This document shows positions 8,721 to 17,763 of a DNA stretch of 39,455 nucleotides, one piece after another. This DNA is from Prevotella sp. (GTDB lineage: Bacteria > Bacteroidota > Bacteroidia > Bacteroidales > Bacteroidaceae), in contig JAILFH010000002.1 in NCBI GenBank assembly GCA_024697645.1, positions 1-39,455 of the forward strand. Direction: 5' to 3'. Both the position numbers and the translations under genes were made by a program. Position 1 is the stretch's first letter. Each line of letters begins with the position of its first letter. The notes beneath the pieces were generated by a model. It saw only the letters and a list, made by a program, of their open reading frames with translations. It did not search any database and was not told the origin of the DNA.

Positions 8721-9785
8721 ATGACGCAGAAAATAAGAATCAAGGACATTGCTGAGCGTGCAGGTGTATCGGTTGGAACTGTCGACCGCGTGCTGCACAA
8801 CCGACCGAACGTTTCGAAGCCAGCACGCGAAAAAGTTGAGAAAGTCCTTCAGGAAATGGACTACAAACCTAACGCTTATGCTTCAGCATTAGCCTACAAT
8901 CGTACCTACAGTTTCCTCATGCTGCTACCCAAACATGAGTCGGAAGCCTACTGGGACGAAATTGAAGAAGGTGCCGCAAAGGCTATGGAAGCGCGCCGCG
9001 ACTTCCACGTGGAAGTGGAAACACTCTACTATCAGCGATTCGAGGATAAGTCGTTTCAGGAGCAATGCAAGCAGATTATTGACCAAAAGCCCGACGGCGT
9101 GGTGATCGTACCTGCAGACCTGGTGCTCACAAGGCAGTTGACCGACCAGTTGCACGAACTCGACATCCCGTTTATCTTACTCGACTCCTACATGCCCGAC
9201 CTGCGTCCACTGTCATTCTTCGGTCAGGACTCGTTTGCAAGCGGTTATTTCGCTGCCAAGGCGCTGATGATGATTGCGTCGGACGAAGAGGAAATCATGC
9301 TCATGAAGCAAACCAATGACGGCCGCGTGACGAGCAAGCAACAGGCTAACCGCGAAGTGGGATTCCGTCATTACATGACTGACCACTTCCCTAACATCAA
9401 GATTCTCGACTTGGAACTTCCCGTGGGAGGAACGCGCAAACAATACTCCGTCTTACTCGAGAAATTCTTCCGGGAGCATCCCCACCTTCATCATTGCATC
9501 ACACTGAACTCCAAGGCTCACATCGTGGGCGAATTCCTACTGAGAACCAATCGTCGCGACATACAGATCATGGGCTACGATATGGTACAGAAGAATGCTA
9601 ATTGTCTGCGCGAAGGCAGCATCTCGTTCCTAATTGCCCAGCACGCCTATCAGCAGGGCTATTCCTGCATCGACACGCTGTTTCAGGCGGTAGTGCTGAA
9701 GAAGGAGGTTTCGTTGGTGAACTACATGCCGATTGAACTCCTCATGAAAGAAAACATTGACTTTTATCGTAGAACCCAATTATAG
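8721..9785 (+). CDS. LacI-family transcriptional regulator, likely of hexuronate catabolism
   Basis: A 354-residue regulator. The N-terminal helix-turn-helix and hinge (IRIKDIAERAGVSVGTVDRVLHNRPNVS, residues ~5-35) are canonical LacI/GalR. From ~60 to 340 there is a periplasmic-binding-protein-like sugar-binding domain with the usual PDGVVIVPAD and IPFILLDSYMPD strands. It lies divergent from kdgK and 13 bp upstream of altronate dehydratase, so its effector is probably a hexuronate intermediate such as KDG or KDPG; that is inference from position. It probably controls both flanking operons and itself through the 8509-8720 region. Confidence 0.92.
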   Translation: MTQKIRIKDIAERAGVSVGTVDRVLHNRPNVSKPAREKVEKVLQEMDYKPNAYASALAYNRTYSFLMLLPKHESEAYWDEIEEGAAKAMEARRDFHVEVETLYYQRFEDKSFQEQCKQIIDQKPDGVVIVPADLVLTRQLTDQLHELDIPFILLDSYMPDLRPLSFFGQDSFASGYFAAKALMMIASDEEEIMLMKQTNDGRVTSKQQANREVGFRHYMTDHFPNIKILDLELPVGGTRKQYSVLLEKFFREHPHLHHCITLNSKAHIVGEFLLRTNRRDIQIMGYDMVQKNANCLREGSISFLIAQHAYQQGYSCIDTLFQAVVLKKEVSLVNYMPIELLMKENIDFYRRTQL

Positions 9786-9798
9786 ACACACAACAGTT

Positions 9799-11298
9799 AT
9801 GGATAAATTTATCAAAATAAATCCTGCCGACTCGGTAGTGGTCTGCCTGCAACCGATGCAGAAAGGCGAGAAAATCGTAGTGGATGGAGGCGAAATCGAA
9901 CTCCTTCAAGATACCCCTGCCGGACATAAAGTGATGATAAAAGAGGCTCCCTCAGGAACCGATATTATCAAATATGGTTATCCCATCGGCCACGCCATCA
10001 AGGACCTGAAGAAGGGCGAATGGGTCAATGAGAACAACCTGAAGACCAATCTAAAGGGTACGCTTACGTATGAGTATCACCCTGTGAATGAAGAACTTAC
10101 AATTCCTCATGAAAGTAAAACTTTCAAAGGCTATGTTCGCAAGAATGGCGAGGTGGGCATCAGAAACGAAGTGTGGGTTGTGCCGACTGTAGGCTGCGTA
10201 AACGGCATTGCCGAACGACTTATCGAGAAGATGAAAGAGGAGACGGCTCATCATCCGAACGCCAGTGAGATTGCCCTGCATGCGTGGCACCATAACTTCG
10301 GTTGCTCACAGTTGAGCGAGGACCACGAGAACACACGAAAGGTTCTTCGCGACATCGTACTCCATCCGAATACAGGTGGCGTGCTTGTTCTTTCGCTGGG
10401 ATGTGAGAACAACCAGCCGGAAGACTTCATGGCGATGCTGGGCGACTACGACAAGAGCCGCGTGAAGTTGCTCGTTACCCAACGCGTTGAGGGTGACGAA
10501 ATAGAAGCAGGTATGGAGATTCTGCATGAACTCTATGCTCAGGCCGCAGAGGACAAGCGTCAGGAAGTTCCACTGAGCAAACTGCGCGTGGGACTGAAGT
10601 GTGGCGGCTCCGACGGATTGTCGGGAATCACTGCCAATCCACTCGTGGGTGAGTTCAGCGACTGGCTTGTGGCCCAAGGCGGAACGTCGATTCTGACAGA
10701 GGTACCTGAAATGTTTGGTGCCGAGACGATTCTGATGAACCGCTGCAAGACCGAGGAACTTTTCCAACAGACCGTAACGCTCATCAACGACTTCAAGGAG
10801 TATTTCCTCAGTCATGGTGAACCCGTTGGCGAGAATCCCTCCCCAGGAAACAAGGCGGGTGGTATTTCTACACTCGAGGACAAGGCTCTGGGCTGCACGC
10901 AGAAGTGCGGGCGTGCTCCTGTGAGTGGCGTTTTGGCCTATGGCGACCGTCTGCAGACAGAAGGATTGAACCTGCTCTCGGCTCCCGGCAACGACCTCGT
11001 GGCTTCTACGGCATTGGCTTCTGCAGGTTGCCAACTCGTTCTCTTTACTACGGGTCGCGGAACTCCATTCGGAACATTTGTTCCAACGATGAAGATTTCG
11101 ACAAACTCAAAGTTGTTCCAAAACAAGCCTAACTGGATTGACTTCAACGCAGGTCAGTTGGTAGAGGGTGTTCCTATGCCCGAATTGCTCCGTCAGTTCA
11201 TCGACCTGATCATTGACGTTGCAAATGGTCAACCTACTTTGAACGAAAAGAACGGTTATCGCGAAATCAGCATCTTCAAGAATGGCGTGACGCTGTAA
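9799..11298 (+). CDS. uxaA: Altronate dehydratase (UxaA family)
   Basis: 499 residues from the ATG at 9799; the frame is open upstream but that would overlap the regulator gene. The enzyme dehydrates D-altronate to 2-keto-3-deoxygluconate, the substrate of the divergent kdgK. Residues ~1-95 form the SAF domain (GYPIGHAIKDLKKGEWV). Then follows the dehydratase core with GCSQLSEDHENTR, LGCENNQPEDF and CGGSDGLSGITANP; cysteines 169, 202 and 268 are likely Fe-binding candidates. The single long protein matches full-length UxaA rather than the split UxaA1/UxaA2 form. Tagaturonate reductase and uronate isomerase genes are not in the window. Confidence 0.93.
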   Translation: MDKFIKINPADSVVVCLQPMQKGEKIVVDGGEIELLQDTPAGHKVMIKEAPSGTDIIKYGYPIGHAIKDLKKGEWVNENNLKTNLKGTLTYEYHPVNEELTIPHESKTFKGYVRKNGEVGIRNEVWVVPTVGCVNGIAERLIEKMKEETAHHPNASEIALHAWHHNFGCSQLSEDHENTRKVLRDIVLHPNTGGVLVLSLGCENNQPEDFMAMLGDYDKSRVKLLVTQRVEGDEIEAGMEILHELYAQAAEDKRQEVPLSKLRVGLKCGGSDGLSGITANPLVGEFSDWLVAQGGTSILTEVPEMFGAETILMNRCKTEELFQQTVTLINDFKEYFLSHGEPVGENPSPGNKAGGISTLEDKALGCTQKCGRAPVSGVLAYGDRLQTEGLNLLSAPGNDLVASTALASAGCQLVLFTTGRGTPFGTFVPTMKISTNSKLFQNKPNWIDFNAGQLVEGVPMPELLRQFIDLIIDVANGQPTLNEKNGYREISIFKNGVTL

Positions 11299-11384
11299 AT
11301 CAGATTACAAATAACAATTCACAGATCACAAATCACAAATAGCAAATTACAGATTACAAATTACAAATCATAAATCATAAATAC
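11299..11384 (+). repeat. Degenerate ~8-10 nt tandem array directly after uxaA stop codon
   Basis: Starting at the TAA of uxaA, the sequence consists of about ten variants of ATTACAAATC (CAAATCACAAAT, AAATTACAGATTAC, AAATCATAAATC). It ends at the terminator hairpin. The same word family recurs near 18600, 35700 and 38470. Confidence 0.7.
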
Positions 11385-11385
11385 A

Positions 11386-11425
11386 AAAAAATGCATTGCT
11401 CCTGTTGTAGGAACAATGCATTTTT
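11386..11425. terminator. Bidirectional intrinsic terminator between uxaA and glucosaminidase gene
   Basis: AAAATGCATTG-C-TCC pairs with GGA-A-CAATGCATTTTT around a TGTTGTA loop. There is an A-run on the left and a T-run on the right, so it can stop the convergent transcripts of uxaA and the minus-strand glucosaminidase. Confidence 0.85.
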
Positions 11426-11443
11426 CTATTCAATCAGTTCTGT

Positions 11444-12349
11444 TTAATAAACTTTCAGTTTGTCTCCAACCCGAATCTGATAGTCGGGCGTCAGATGATT
11501 CTTCTTGTAGAGGCTCTTCAGTCGAATACCATACATCTGCGAAATAGAGTACATGCTCTCGCCTGGCTTCACCACATGTGGATGGTTCTTGAATGCCTTG
11601 TCGGCACGCGTGCGTTTCTTCTTCAGATAGATGATGTCACCTTCCGACAATTTGTCACGACGGTCGCGCTCATTATATTTCGCCAGTTTCCTATAGGAAA
11701 TGCCGACCTCCTCGCCAATCGACTTAAACGTATCACCCTTCCTCGCATAGAGGTAATAGTTCTTGTTGTAGATCTTGATAGAATGCAGCGACGACTGACC
11801 TTGTGGCGAAACCTTCGAATGATGTCCCCTGACCTTACCAGAAAGTTTGTCGTACTCATGGAGTTTATAGAGTTCTATGAGTTCAATGAGTTTATTGGCA
11901 TACTGCGGATTCGTTGCATAGCCACAAGCCTTCAGACCGCGCGCCCAGCCTTTATAGTCGGTACGTGACAATTGGAACAACTTACGATAGCGCTGCGACT
12001 CATAGAGGAATTTACTATGGTCCTCATAACTCTCCAAGGCAGTCCTGTAGGCACGAAAACATTCCTGCGACTCATCGTCGTCGTGATAGACCGTTGCCCC
12101 ACTCCACCCATGACATTTGATTCCGAAATGGTTGTTTCCCTTCCGACATAGTTCACTGCGCCCTGCCCCGCTCTCGAAAATGCCCTGCGCAAGCGTGATA
12201 CTAGCAGGAATATTGTAGCGGAGCATCTCCTGAACGGCAATATCCTGATACTGGTCGATATAGTTCTGATAGGTCTGGTTCCACTTCATCTGTGCCGAAA
12301 CCGCCACAGACATGAACACGAGCCATACGAAAAGGGATAAACGTTTCAT
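11444..12349 (-). CDS. Secreted N-acetylglucosaminidase (GH73-like) with two LysM domains
   Basis: 301 residues with a signal peptide (cleavage after ~VSA-Q20). Residues ~25-170 are a glucosaminidase (FlgJ/GH73-like) domain: ITLAQGIFESGAGRSEL carries the catalytic Glu E59, and NNHFGIKCHGWSG and YRTALESYEDHSKFLY are conserved follow-on motifs. LysM1 is at ~200-247 (YARKGDTFKSIGEEVGIS...) and LysM2 at 258-301 (HVVKPGESMYSISQMYGI...). It should cut peptidoglycan glycan strands in the periplasm. Transcribed alone from the promoter at 12366-12397. Confidence 0.93.
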   Translation of the reverse strand: MKRLSLFVWLVFMSVAVSAQMKWNQTYQNYIDQYQDIAVQEMLRYNIPASITLAQGIFESGAGRSELCRKGNNHFGIKCHGWSGATVYHDDDESQECFRAYRTALESYEDHSKFLYESQRYRKLFQLSRTDYKGWARGLKACGYATNPQYANKLIELIELYKLHEYDKLSGKVRGHHSKVSPQGQSSLHSIKIYNKNYYLYARKGDTFKSIGEEVGISYRKLAKYNERDRRDKLSEGDIIYLKKKRTRADKAFKNHPHVVKPGESMYSISQMYGIRLKSLYKKNHLTPDYQIRVGDKLKVY

Positions 12350-12365
12350 ATTCGGAAGTTTTCGA

Positions 12366-12397
12366 CAAAGTTACTATAATTCATAAAAAAACACAAA
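12366..12397 (-). promoter_or_regulatory. Promoter of glucosaminidase gene (TTTG-N20-TAACTTTG)
   Basis: Minus-strand TTTG at 12397-12394, 20 bp spacer and TAACTTTG at 12373-12366 match the Bacteroidetes consensus; the ATG follows 16 bp downstream, giving a very short leader. Confidence 0.75.
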
Positions 12398-12424
12398 AAA
12401 AATGGCTGATTTAAGAATTATTAG

Positions 12425-12432
12425 TAATTTTG
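12425..12432 (+). promoter_or_regulatory. -7 element of the folK operon, nearly touching the start codon
   Basis: TAATTTTG fits TAnnTTTG perfectly, but the -33 position lacks TTTG. The ATG at 12439 is only 6 bp after the element, so the transcript would be leaderless or nearly so if this is the promoter. Confidence 0.5.
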
Positions 12433-12438
12433 CAGTTT

Positions 12439-12828
12439 ATGGGAAAAACCAAGGAATTAATCATCGCCATTGGCAGCAACACGAGCCAGCAAACGAATAT
12501 GAAACTGGCCCGACAGATGCTCATTCGGCAATTTGGCGAAGTGGTGTTCACGCGCGACCTTGAGACAACTCCCATCGGACTCGATTCCGACTCGTTTCTG
12601 AACTGTCTTGCCTGCACGCAGACAACCCTCATGTATCGTCAAGTGAAAACTGTGCTAAAGCAATTGGAACAGGAAATGGGCGCAAGCGAAGAAGAAAAGG
12701 CTGCTGGCCGAGTGATCATCGATTTAGACATACTCCGCTTCAACGGGCGCCGCTATCACGTGAAAGATTGGGACCGACCCTATGTCAAGCAATTAATATC
12801 CGAACTGAATAAAATCAAAACAAAATGA
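12439..12828 (+). CDS. folK: Short HPPK-like protein (6-hydroxymethyl-dihydropterin pyrophosphokinase)
   Basis: 129 residues from the ATG at 12439; a TTG at 12430 would add only three residues. The HPPK family transfers pyrophosphate from ATP to 6-hydroxymethyl-7,8-dihydropterin in folate synthesis. Visible motifs are AIGSN near the start, FLNC in the middle, and GRVIIDLDIL with the two metal-binding aspartates. It is shorter than the usual ~160 residues: the C-terminal P-H-P segment and part of the W-containing loop seem missing, so activity is not certain. It overlaps the M64 peptidase gene by 4 bp (ATGA). Confidence 0.8.
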   Translation: MGKTKELIIAIGSNTSQQTNMKLARQMLIRQFGEVVFTRDLETTPIGLDSDSFLNCLACTQTTLMYRQVKTVLKQLEQEMGASEEEKAAGRVIIDLDILRFNGRRYHVKDWDRPYVKQLISELNKIKTK

Positions 12829-14093
12829 GAAAATACTTCATCATAGTCTGTCTGCTACTGCTCGCCGCAACAAGCATGAGCGCTCAGGCATTCGACGAAT
12901 TCTTTGAGGACAAGACGCTCCGCATCGACTATACATTTGCAGGAAACGCTGAGAAACAGGAGATTGCCCTAGACCAACTGAACATGAGTCCAGGCTGGTT
13001 TGGCAAACGAACCCGCCTGGCTGAAGTGCCTGTGGAAGGTTACGGACAGATTGTCGTCTGCGACCACAAGACGGGTGACGTCATCTATCGCAATTCGTTC
13101 TCGACACTGTTTCAGGAATGGCTGTCGTATCCGGAAGCCACGACCACACGCAAATCGTTCGAGAATGTTTTCCTCGTACCTATGCCGAAGGATACGGTTT
13201 CAGTAACCGTGAAACTCTTCAACAACCGCCGCGAGGTGATGACGGAGATAACACACATGGTAGTTCCATCCGATATCCTCATCCGCCATATTGGTGAAAA
13301 CGCCGTCACTCCATACGATGTCATCCAGCAGGCTGCCGACACGACCCACTGCATCCATATCGCTTATCTGGCTGAAGGATATACGGACGACGAGATGAAT
13401 GTATTTCTCGAGGATGTGAATATTGCCGTAGAAGCGATGTTCGCCCACGAGCCTTTCCGCTCGATGCGCGAACGATTCAACATCATTGCCGTGAAGGCGG
13501 AGTCGAAGGAAACTGGAACGAGTGAACCATCGAAGGGCATCTGGAAGAACACCGCGCTGCATTCGCATTTCGACACGTTCTATAGCAATCGCTATCTCAC
13601 CACCCTGCATCTGAAGGACATGCACGACTGGCTCGCAGGAACGCCCTACGAACATATCATCGTGCTGGTGAACACTGAGGAATACGGCGGTGGAGGCATC
13701 CTGAATTCGTATAATCTCTCAATGGCTCATCATCGGATGTTCCGTCCGGTGGTCGTCCATGAATTTGGTCATAGTTTTGCCGGTCTGGCCGACGAGTATG
13801 CCTACGAACAGGAACAGATTCCGATGTATCCTCATGACATAGAACCCTGGGAGCCGAATATCACAACACTTGTCGACTTCAACAGCAAATGGGCTGATAT
13901 GGTGAAGGCTGGAACGCCGATTCCTACATCAAACAACCTGAACACAGTAGGTGCTTACGAAGGTGCGGGCTACAGCCTGAAGGACGTCTATCGCCCAACT
14001 CCTGACTGCCGCATGCGCACAAACGAGAATCCCGAGTTTTGTCCTGTTTGCCAAAGGGCAATCACTCGTCTGATTGATTTCTACACGAAATAA
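12825..14093 (+). CDS. Secreted M64-family (IgA peptidase-type) zinc metallopeptidase
   Basis: 422 residues with a clear signal peptide (cleavage near SMSAQ, ~21). Residues ~24-160 form an N-terminal beta-rich domain; ~175-420 is the peptidase. The zinc-binding motif is HEFGHSFAGLADEY, with H312, E313, H316 and likely third ligand D323. Late Cys residues in DCRMR and EFCPVCQ may chelate or form disulfides. M64 is named after a clostridial IgA protease, but Bacteroidetes members are generic envelope peptidases with unknown substrates. It is coupled to folK upstream (4 bp overlap) and to the TPR gene downstream (2 bp gap). Confidence 0.9.
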   Translation: MRKYFIIVCLLLLAATSMSAQAFDEFFEDKTLRIDYTFAGNAEKQEIALDQLNMSPGWFGKRTRLAEVPVEGYGQIVVCDHKTGDVIYRNSFSTLFQEWLSYPEATTTRKSFENVFLVPMPKDTVSVTVKLFNNRREVMTEITHMVVPSDILIRHIGENAVTPYDVIQQAADTTHCIHIAYLAEGYTDDEMNVFLEDVNIAVEAMFAHEPFRSMRERFNIIAVKAESKETGTSEPSKGIWKNTALHSHFDTFYSNRYLTTLHLKDMHDWLAGTPYEHIIVLVNTEEYGGGGILNSYNLSMAHHRMFRPVVVHEFGHSFAGLADEYAYEQEQIPMYPHDIEPWEPNITTLVDFNSKWADMVKAGTPIPTSNNLNTVGAYEGAGYSLKDVYRPTPDCRMRTNENPEFCPVCQRAITRLIDFYTK

Positions 14094-14095
14094 TA

Positions 14096-14806
14096 ATGAG
14101 AAAACTTGCACTCACCATTCTGGGAATTGTCTTTGCATTGTTGCTCACGGGTATGAGTCCGACGACAATGCAAGACCGAAAATCGTCCGACAGCGAACAA
14201 CTCGGAAAGGCGATTGAGTATTTCCAGAGCGGGAAGTTCCACGAGGCTCTGCTCATCTTCGACAAACTCGATCGCCGCTACAAACTCAATCCGCGGTTCA
14301 GGGCGTTCTTGGCGGTGTGCTACTACTACGATTGGAACGACGAGAAAGTCTGCGAATACCTCGACTCTATCATTCCGCAGTTGGAACCCTTTGCCCCTCA
14401 CGAGCGATCCATCTACTACTTTCTCAATGCCGAGAGCCATTTTAATCTGGGGCAGTACAAAGAAGCCGTCACCTACTACGAACAGATGACGAATGTGTGC
14501 TACAACAACGAGAAGGGCGACGCGCTCTATCGGCTGGGCTATTGCTATCTGTTCAACGATGACAAGGAAACTGCCCACGACTATTTCGAATCGGCATTGG
14601 AATACTATCGAAAGTTCCGAACCGACCAAGCCGTTCAGCCCCGCATTGCCCAGATAGAAAAAATGGTGCGCGGGCTCACACCTAATGAACCCACGCAACC
14701 TGAAGAGTTTATGATGGCTCGCGACACGCTGAGAAGCAAGATCATCAACGATATCGACCTTTCCGATATCTATGAACACGAAATCTATATCACTCCCGAA
14801 GAATAG
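14096..14806 (+). CDS. Exported TPR protein
   Basis: 236 residues. An N-terminal hydrophobic segment (6-20) acts as signal peptide or anchor. Residues ~35-190 form three to four tetratricopeptide-like units (AIEYFQSGKFHEALLIFDKL, AESHFNLGQYKEAVTYYEQM, RLGYCYLFNDDKETAHDYF). TPR proteins act as binding scaffolds, probably periplasmic here. It is the last gene of the folK-M64-TPR operon, two bases behind the peptidase stop, so a role with that peptidase is reasonable but unproven. There is no clear hairpin terminator after it. Confidence 0.8.
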   Translation: MRKLALTILGIVFALLLTGMSPTTMQDRKSSDSEQLGKAIEYFQSGKFHEALLIFDKLDRRYKLNPRFRAFLAVCYYYDWNDEKVCEYLDSIIPQLEPFAPHERSIYYFLNAESHFNLGQYKEAVTYYEQMTNVCYNNEKGDALYRLGYCYLFNDDKETAHDYFESALEYYRKFRTDQAVQPRIAQIEKMVRGLTPNEPTQPEEFMMARDTLRSKIINDIDLSDIYEHEIYITPEE

Positions 14807-14965
14807 CCATCAGTATTTTCCCAAAAGTCAAATCATTCGAATTTTTAAATTTACTCTTTGAATGGACAGAGCGCAAGAGAAATAGACTTATTCAACTCTT
14901 TGCGCAGCGAGCACCATCATGTTCACTTGCTTAACCGAATCTCGAGCAAAGTCAGCGGAGCCAAC

Positions 14966-15085
14966 TTTTGAACTAGCCCAAAGGGCGATTGAACAGGCGA
15001 AGCCGATTGAACTAGGGTTAAGTCCGTTGAACCGCCTGAAAGGCATATCTCTTGCCCCTTGTCCCTTGCTCCTTGCCCCTTTCTC
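14966..15085. repeat. Mosaic intergenic repeat: TTGAACT/mini-hairpin units plus CCCCTTG array
   Basis: In the convergent gap between the TPR and GH2 genes, TTGAAC words alternate with short hairpins (GCCCAAAGGGC, GGCGAAGCC, CCTGAAAGG). A run of (C)CCCTTGy units from ~15048 then reaches the GH2 stop codon. The same module order recurs at 23760-23858 and 24614-24990. Stretch 14807-14965 shows no other feature. Confidence 0.75.
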
Positions 15086-17584
15086 TTACTTCACATCAAT
15101 CACCACGGTCTTTGCCTTCACGCGGCGACTCTTATCGCGGATGGTCAACTTCAACTGACCTGCTTGATCGGCAGCCTGCACCGTTGCAACAACCTTGCCG
15201 CTAAAGAGTTTCATCGTCGGTTCTGTGAAGACTTCTGTCGAAGTAGCGTCGCCGTTACATGCAGCACGGAACTTGCCGGCACCCTTCACCATGAATTGCA
15301 ACTGGTCGTCAGCATCGGGAACCTCTACCCCGTTCTTGTCGACGAGCGAAATAGTCACATATGCCAGATCTTCGCCATCGGCCTTCAGCGTGTTCTGTCC
15401 GTTCTGAGTCCACACATCAACTTTCATCGCAACAGGCTTGCCTGCAGTGCGCAGAATTTGCTCACCTGCCTGATTTCCCTTCTCGTCGTAAACGACAACC
15501 TTCAGTTCTCCTGGCTCGTAGCAGACGTTGTTCCAACGCAGACGATAGCGGTCGTAACGCTCCTGATTGGCTGCAGGTTTCTGCGTATCTACTGTCGTGA
15601 AACTAACCTTGTCGCTACCTACCTTGCTGATTCTTCCCTGCGATTTGCCATTGACGAACAACTCTGCCGAAGGATAGTCGGTGTAGCAATACACAGGCGT
15701 CACTTCACCCTCGCGACCGGGCCAAGTCCAGTGAGGCAGCAGGTGAATAGTGCGCTCGTCCTGATTCCAGACTGAGCGATAGAGATAATAGCGGTCCTTC
15801 GGAAGTCCGGCAAGGTCGCAAATGCCGAAGTATGACGAGCGCGAGGGCCAGTAGCCATCATAAGGAGTCGGCTCACCGAGATAGTCAAAGCCCGTCCAGA
15901 CGAATTGTCCGATGGTGTAAGGCAGATCGTCCATTGCCATGAAATCGTCATCGGGCAGATTGCTCCACCAGCAGCATTCCGTGTCGTAGCCATTACACTG
16001 ACCATCGTCATAGGTCTTATGGTTCGTGTATTCTACGGGGAATTTATAGACGCCGCGCGAACTCACTGTCGAGGCGGTCTCGCTGCCGAGAAGATAACCC
16101 TGAGGAAGTTTCTCAAAACCTTGAACATAGCGATGCAGACGATAGTTGAAGCCCGGAATGTCCATTGCCTGAGCAAAGCCAGTGCTCAATGCGTTGTCGA
16201 CTCGATCCAGTCCCTGCGTAACGGGACGCGACGGGTCGAGGCGATGACAGATGTCCTGCAGATGAATCGCCATCTCTCGTCCATTAGTGCTCCCCTGCTC
16301 TGGAATCTCATTACCGATAGACCACATCACCAACGAAGGATGATTGCGATGGTTCTGTACAAGATTTTCAACATCTTTGTCGGCCCACTCTTTGAAGAAG
16401 CGAGAATAGCCGTTCTTGCACTTAGCATAAATCCACATGTCGAAGGACTCAGCCATCACCATCATGCCAAGTGAATCATAGACTTCCATTTGCATGGTCG
16501 AAGGCATATTGTGGGATGTGCGAATAGCGTCGCAACCCATATCCTTCAGTATCTTCACCTGACGAATGAGGGCAGCCTTATTGACGGCAGCACCCAACGG
16601 ACCTAAGTCGTGATGCAGACAAACGCCCTTGAACTTTCGGGGCTGACCATTCAGTTCGAAACCGCGCTCAGCAGTATAAGATATAGAACGAACACCCACC
16701 GAGTGAACTTGCTCGTCAATCACTTCACCATTCTGCACCAACTGGAGCCTCAACTTATATAAATAAGGTGTCTCCGGCGACCACAAGTGAGGATTTGTAA
16801 GCACGAAACTATTTCTGACCACATCGTCCTTCATAATTTTGAAGGGAGAACACTTGGCTACTGCCACACCGTTTGCATCAATGAGGCTCATGAGCACCTC
16901 TACGCCTTTGGGGCCTTTTTCATTGCTTCCTGCCGATTCCTGAAGGGAACTCAGACCAATAACCTTCGCCGAAACAGAGATTCCAGCACGCTTTGCAGTG
17001 GCTGAATTTATGCGAACATAGGTGTCCCAAAGACCAAAGCGAACCTTATTGGTCATCACTAACTTCACGGGTCGATACAAACCACCACCAGGATACCAGC
17101 GCGAACTCTCTTCTACGTTGTTCAGGTCAACGGTAATTTCGTTGTCACCTTTAATTAAATAAGGTGTAACGTCGATGTGGAAGGCGTTGTAGCCATATGC
17201 CCAACGTCCAGCCTCACGTCCATTCACACAAACTACAGGCTCGCTCATGGCTCCGTCGAACACCAGTTCTGCATGTCCAGGAAGTTCCTGCAATGATACC
17301 TTTGTCTTGTAGTGTCCTTCGCCAATCCAAGGCAAAGCGCCTGAACGGCCAGTCTTCTCCGACTTCTCCTTCTCGCCATTCTGCTCAATGGCAACTACCT
17401 GCAAGTCCCATTTCTTATCGAAAGGACCACTGATGGCCCAGTCGTGAGGAACACAAACTTGCTTCCACTGTTGTTGGTCACGCGAAAAATCCCAGTTACG
17501 GATTGTAAGTTCACTGTGTGTTTGTGCACAGGCAAAAACAGGCAAAAACACAGTCAGACACAAAAGAAATTTAATTCTGTTCAT
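15086..17584 (-). CDS. Secreted glycoside hydrolase family 2 enzyme (beta-galactosidase-like)
   Basis: 832 residues with signal peptide (cleavage near ACAQ, 21). Domain order: sugar-binding jelly roll ~25-180 (WYPGGGLYRPVKL), Ig-like GH2 domain ~185-300, TIM barrel ~305-610, then two C-terminal Ig-like domains (~612-700 and ~720-832). The acid/base Glu is E426 in MWSIGNEIPE and the nucleophile E502 in LLGSETAS; FVWTGFDYLGEPTPY is typical of Bacteroidetes GH2 beta-galactosidases of the BoGH2 type. Likely periplasmic and acting on plant or host oligosaccharides. It is not in a SusC/D locus here; its promoter is at 17618-17649. Beta-glucuronidase is a less likely alternative. Confidence 0.9.
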   Translation of the reverse strand: MNRIKFLLCLTVFLPVFACAQTHSELTIRNWDFSRDQQQWKQVCVPHDWAISGPFDKKWDLQVVAIEQNGEKEKSEKTGRSGALPWIGEGHYKTKVSLQELPGHAELVFDGAMSEPVVCVNGREAGRWAYGYNAFHIDVTPYLIKGDNEITVDLNNVEESSRWYPGGGLYRPVKLVMTNKVRFGLWDTYVRINSATAKRAGISVSAKVIGLSSLQESAGSNEKGPKGVEVLMSLIDANGVAVAKCSPFKIMKDDVVRNSFVLTNPHLWSPETPYLYKLRLQLVQNGEVIDEQVHSVGVRSISYTAERGFELNGQPRKFKGVCLHHDLGPLGAAVNKAALIRQVKILKDMGCDAIRTSHNMPSTMQMEVYDSLGMMVMAESFDMWIYAKCKNGYSRFFKEWADKDVENLVQNHRNHPSLVMWSIGNEIPEQGSTNGREMAIHLQDICHRLDPSRPVTQGLDRVDNALSTGFAQAMDIPGFNYRLHRYVQGFEKLPQGYLLGSETASTVSSRGVYKFPVEYTNHKTYDDGQCNGYDTECCWWSNLPDDDFMAMDDLPYTIGQFVWTGFDYLGEPTPYDGYWPSRSSYFGICDLAGLPKDRYYLYRSVWNQDERTIHLLPHWTWPGREGEVTPVYCYTDYPSAELFVNGKSQGRISKVGSDKVSFTTVDTQKPAANQERYDRYRLRWNNVCYEPGELKVVVYDEKGNQAGEQILRTAGKPVAMKVDVWTQNGQNTLKADGEDLAYVTISLVDKNGVEVPDADDQLQFMVKGAGKFRAACNGDATSTEVFTEPTMKLFSGKVVATVQAADQAGQLKLTIRDKSRRVKAKTVVIDVK

Positions 17585-17617
17585 TTCATTTTCTGATTTG
17601 GGTCAATAAATTTGATA

Positions 17618-17649
17618 CAAAGTTACGATTTTTCACCAATTTCAGCAAA
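17618..17649 (-). promoter_or_regulatory. Promoter of GH2 gene (TTTG-N20-TAACTTTG)
   Basis: Minus-strand TTTG (17649-17646), 20 bp spacer and TAACTTTG (17625-17618); the ATG is at 17584. Confidence 0.75.
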
Positions 17650-17725
17650 TAATTTCTTCAGTTTCGAAAAAAAACACAATTGTGTGCCCACACAGAAAAA
17701 TTTATAGAAAAAAAGTCTGTAAAAG

Positions 17726-17757
17726 TTTGTAAGTTATATAAAAAATCCTTACCTTTG
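17726..17757 (+). promoter_or_regulatory. Promoter of putative small RNA (TTTG-N20-TACCTTTG)
   Basis: TTTG at 17726-17729, 20 bp spacer and TACCTTTG at 17750-17757 match the consensus exactly. No open reading frame follows; an intrinsic terminator lies about 60 bp downstream. Confidence 0.75.
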
Positions 17758-17763
17758 CAAACG

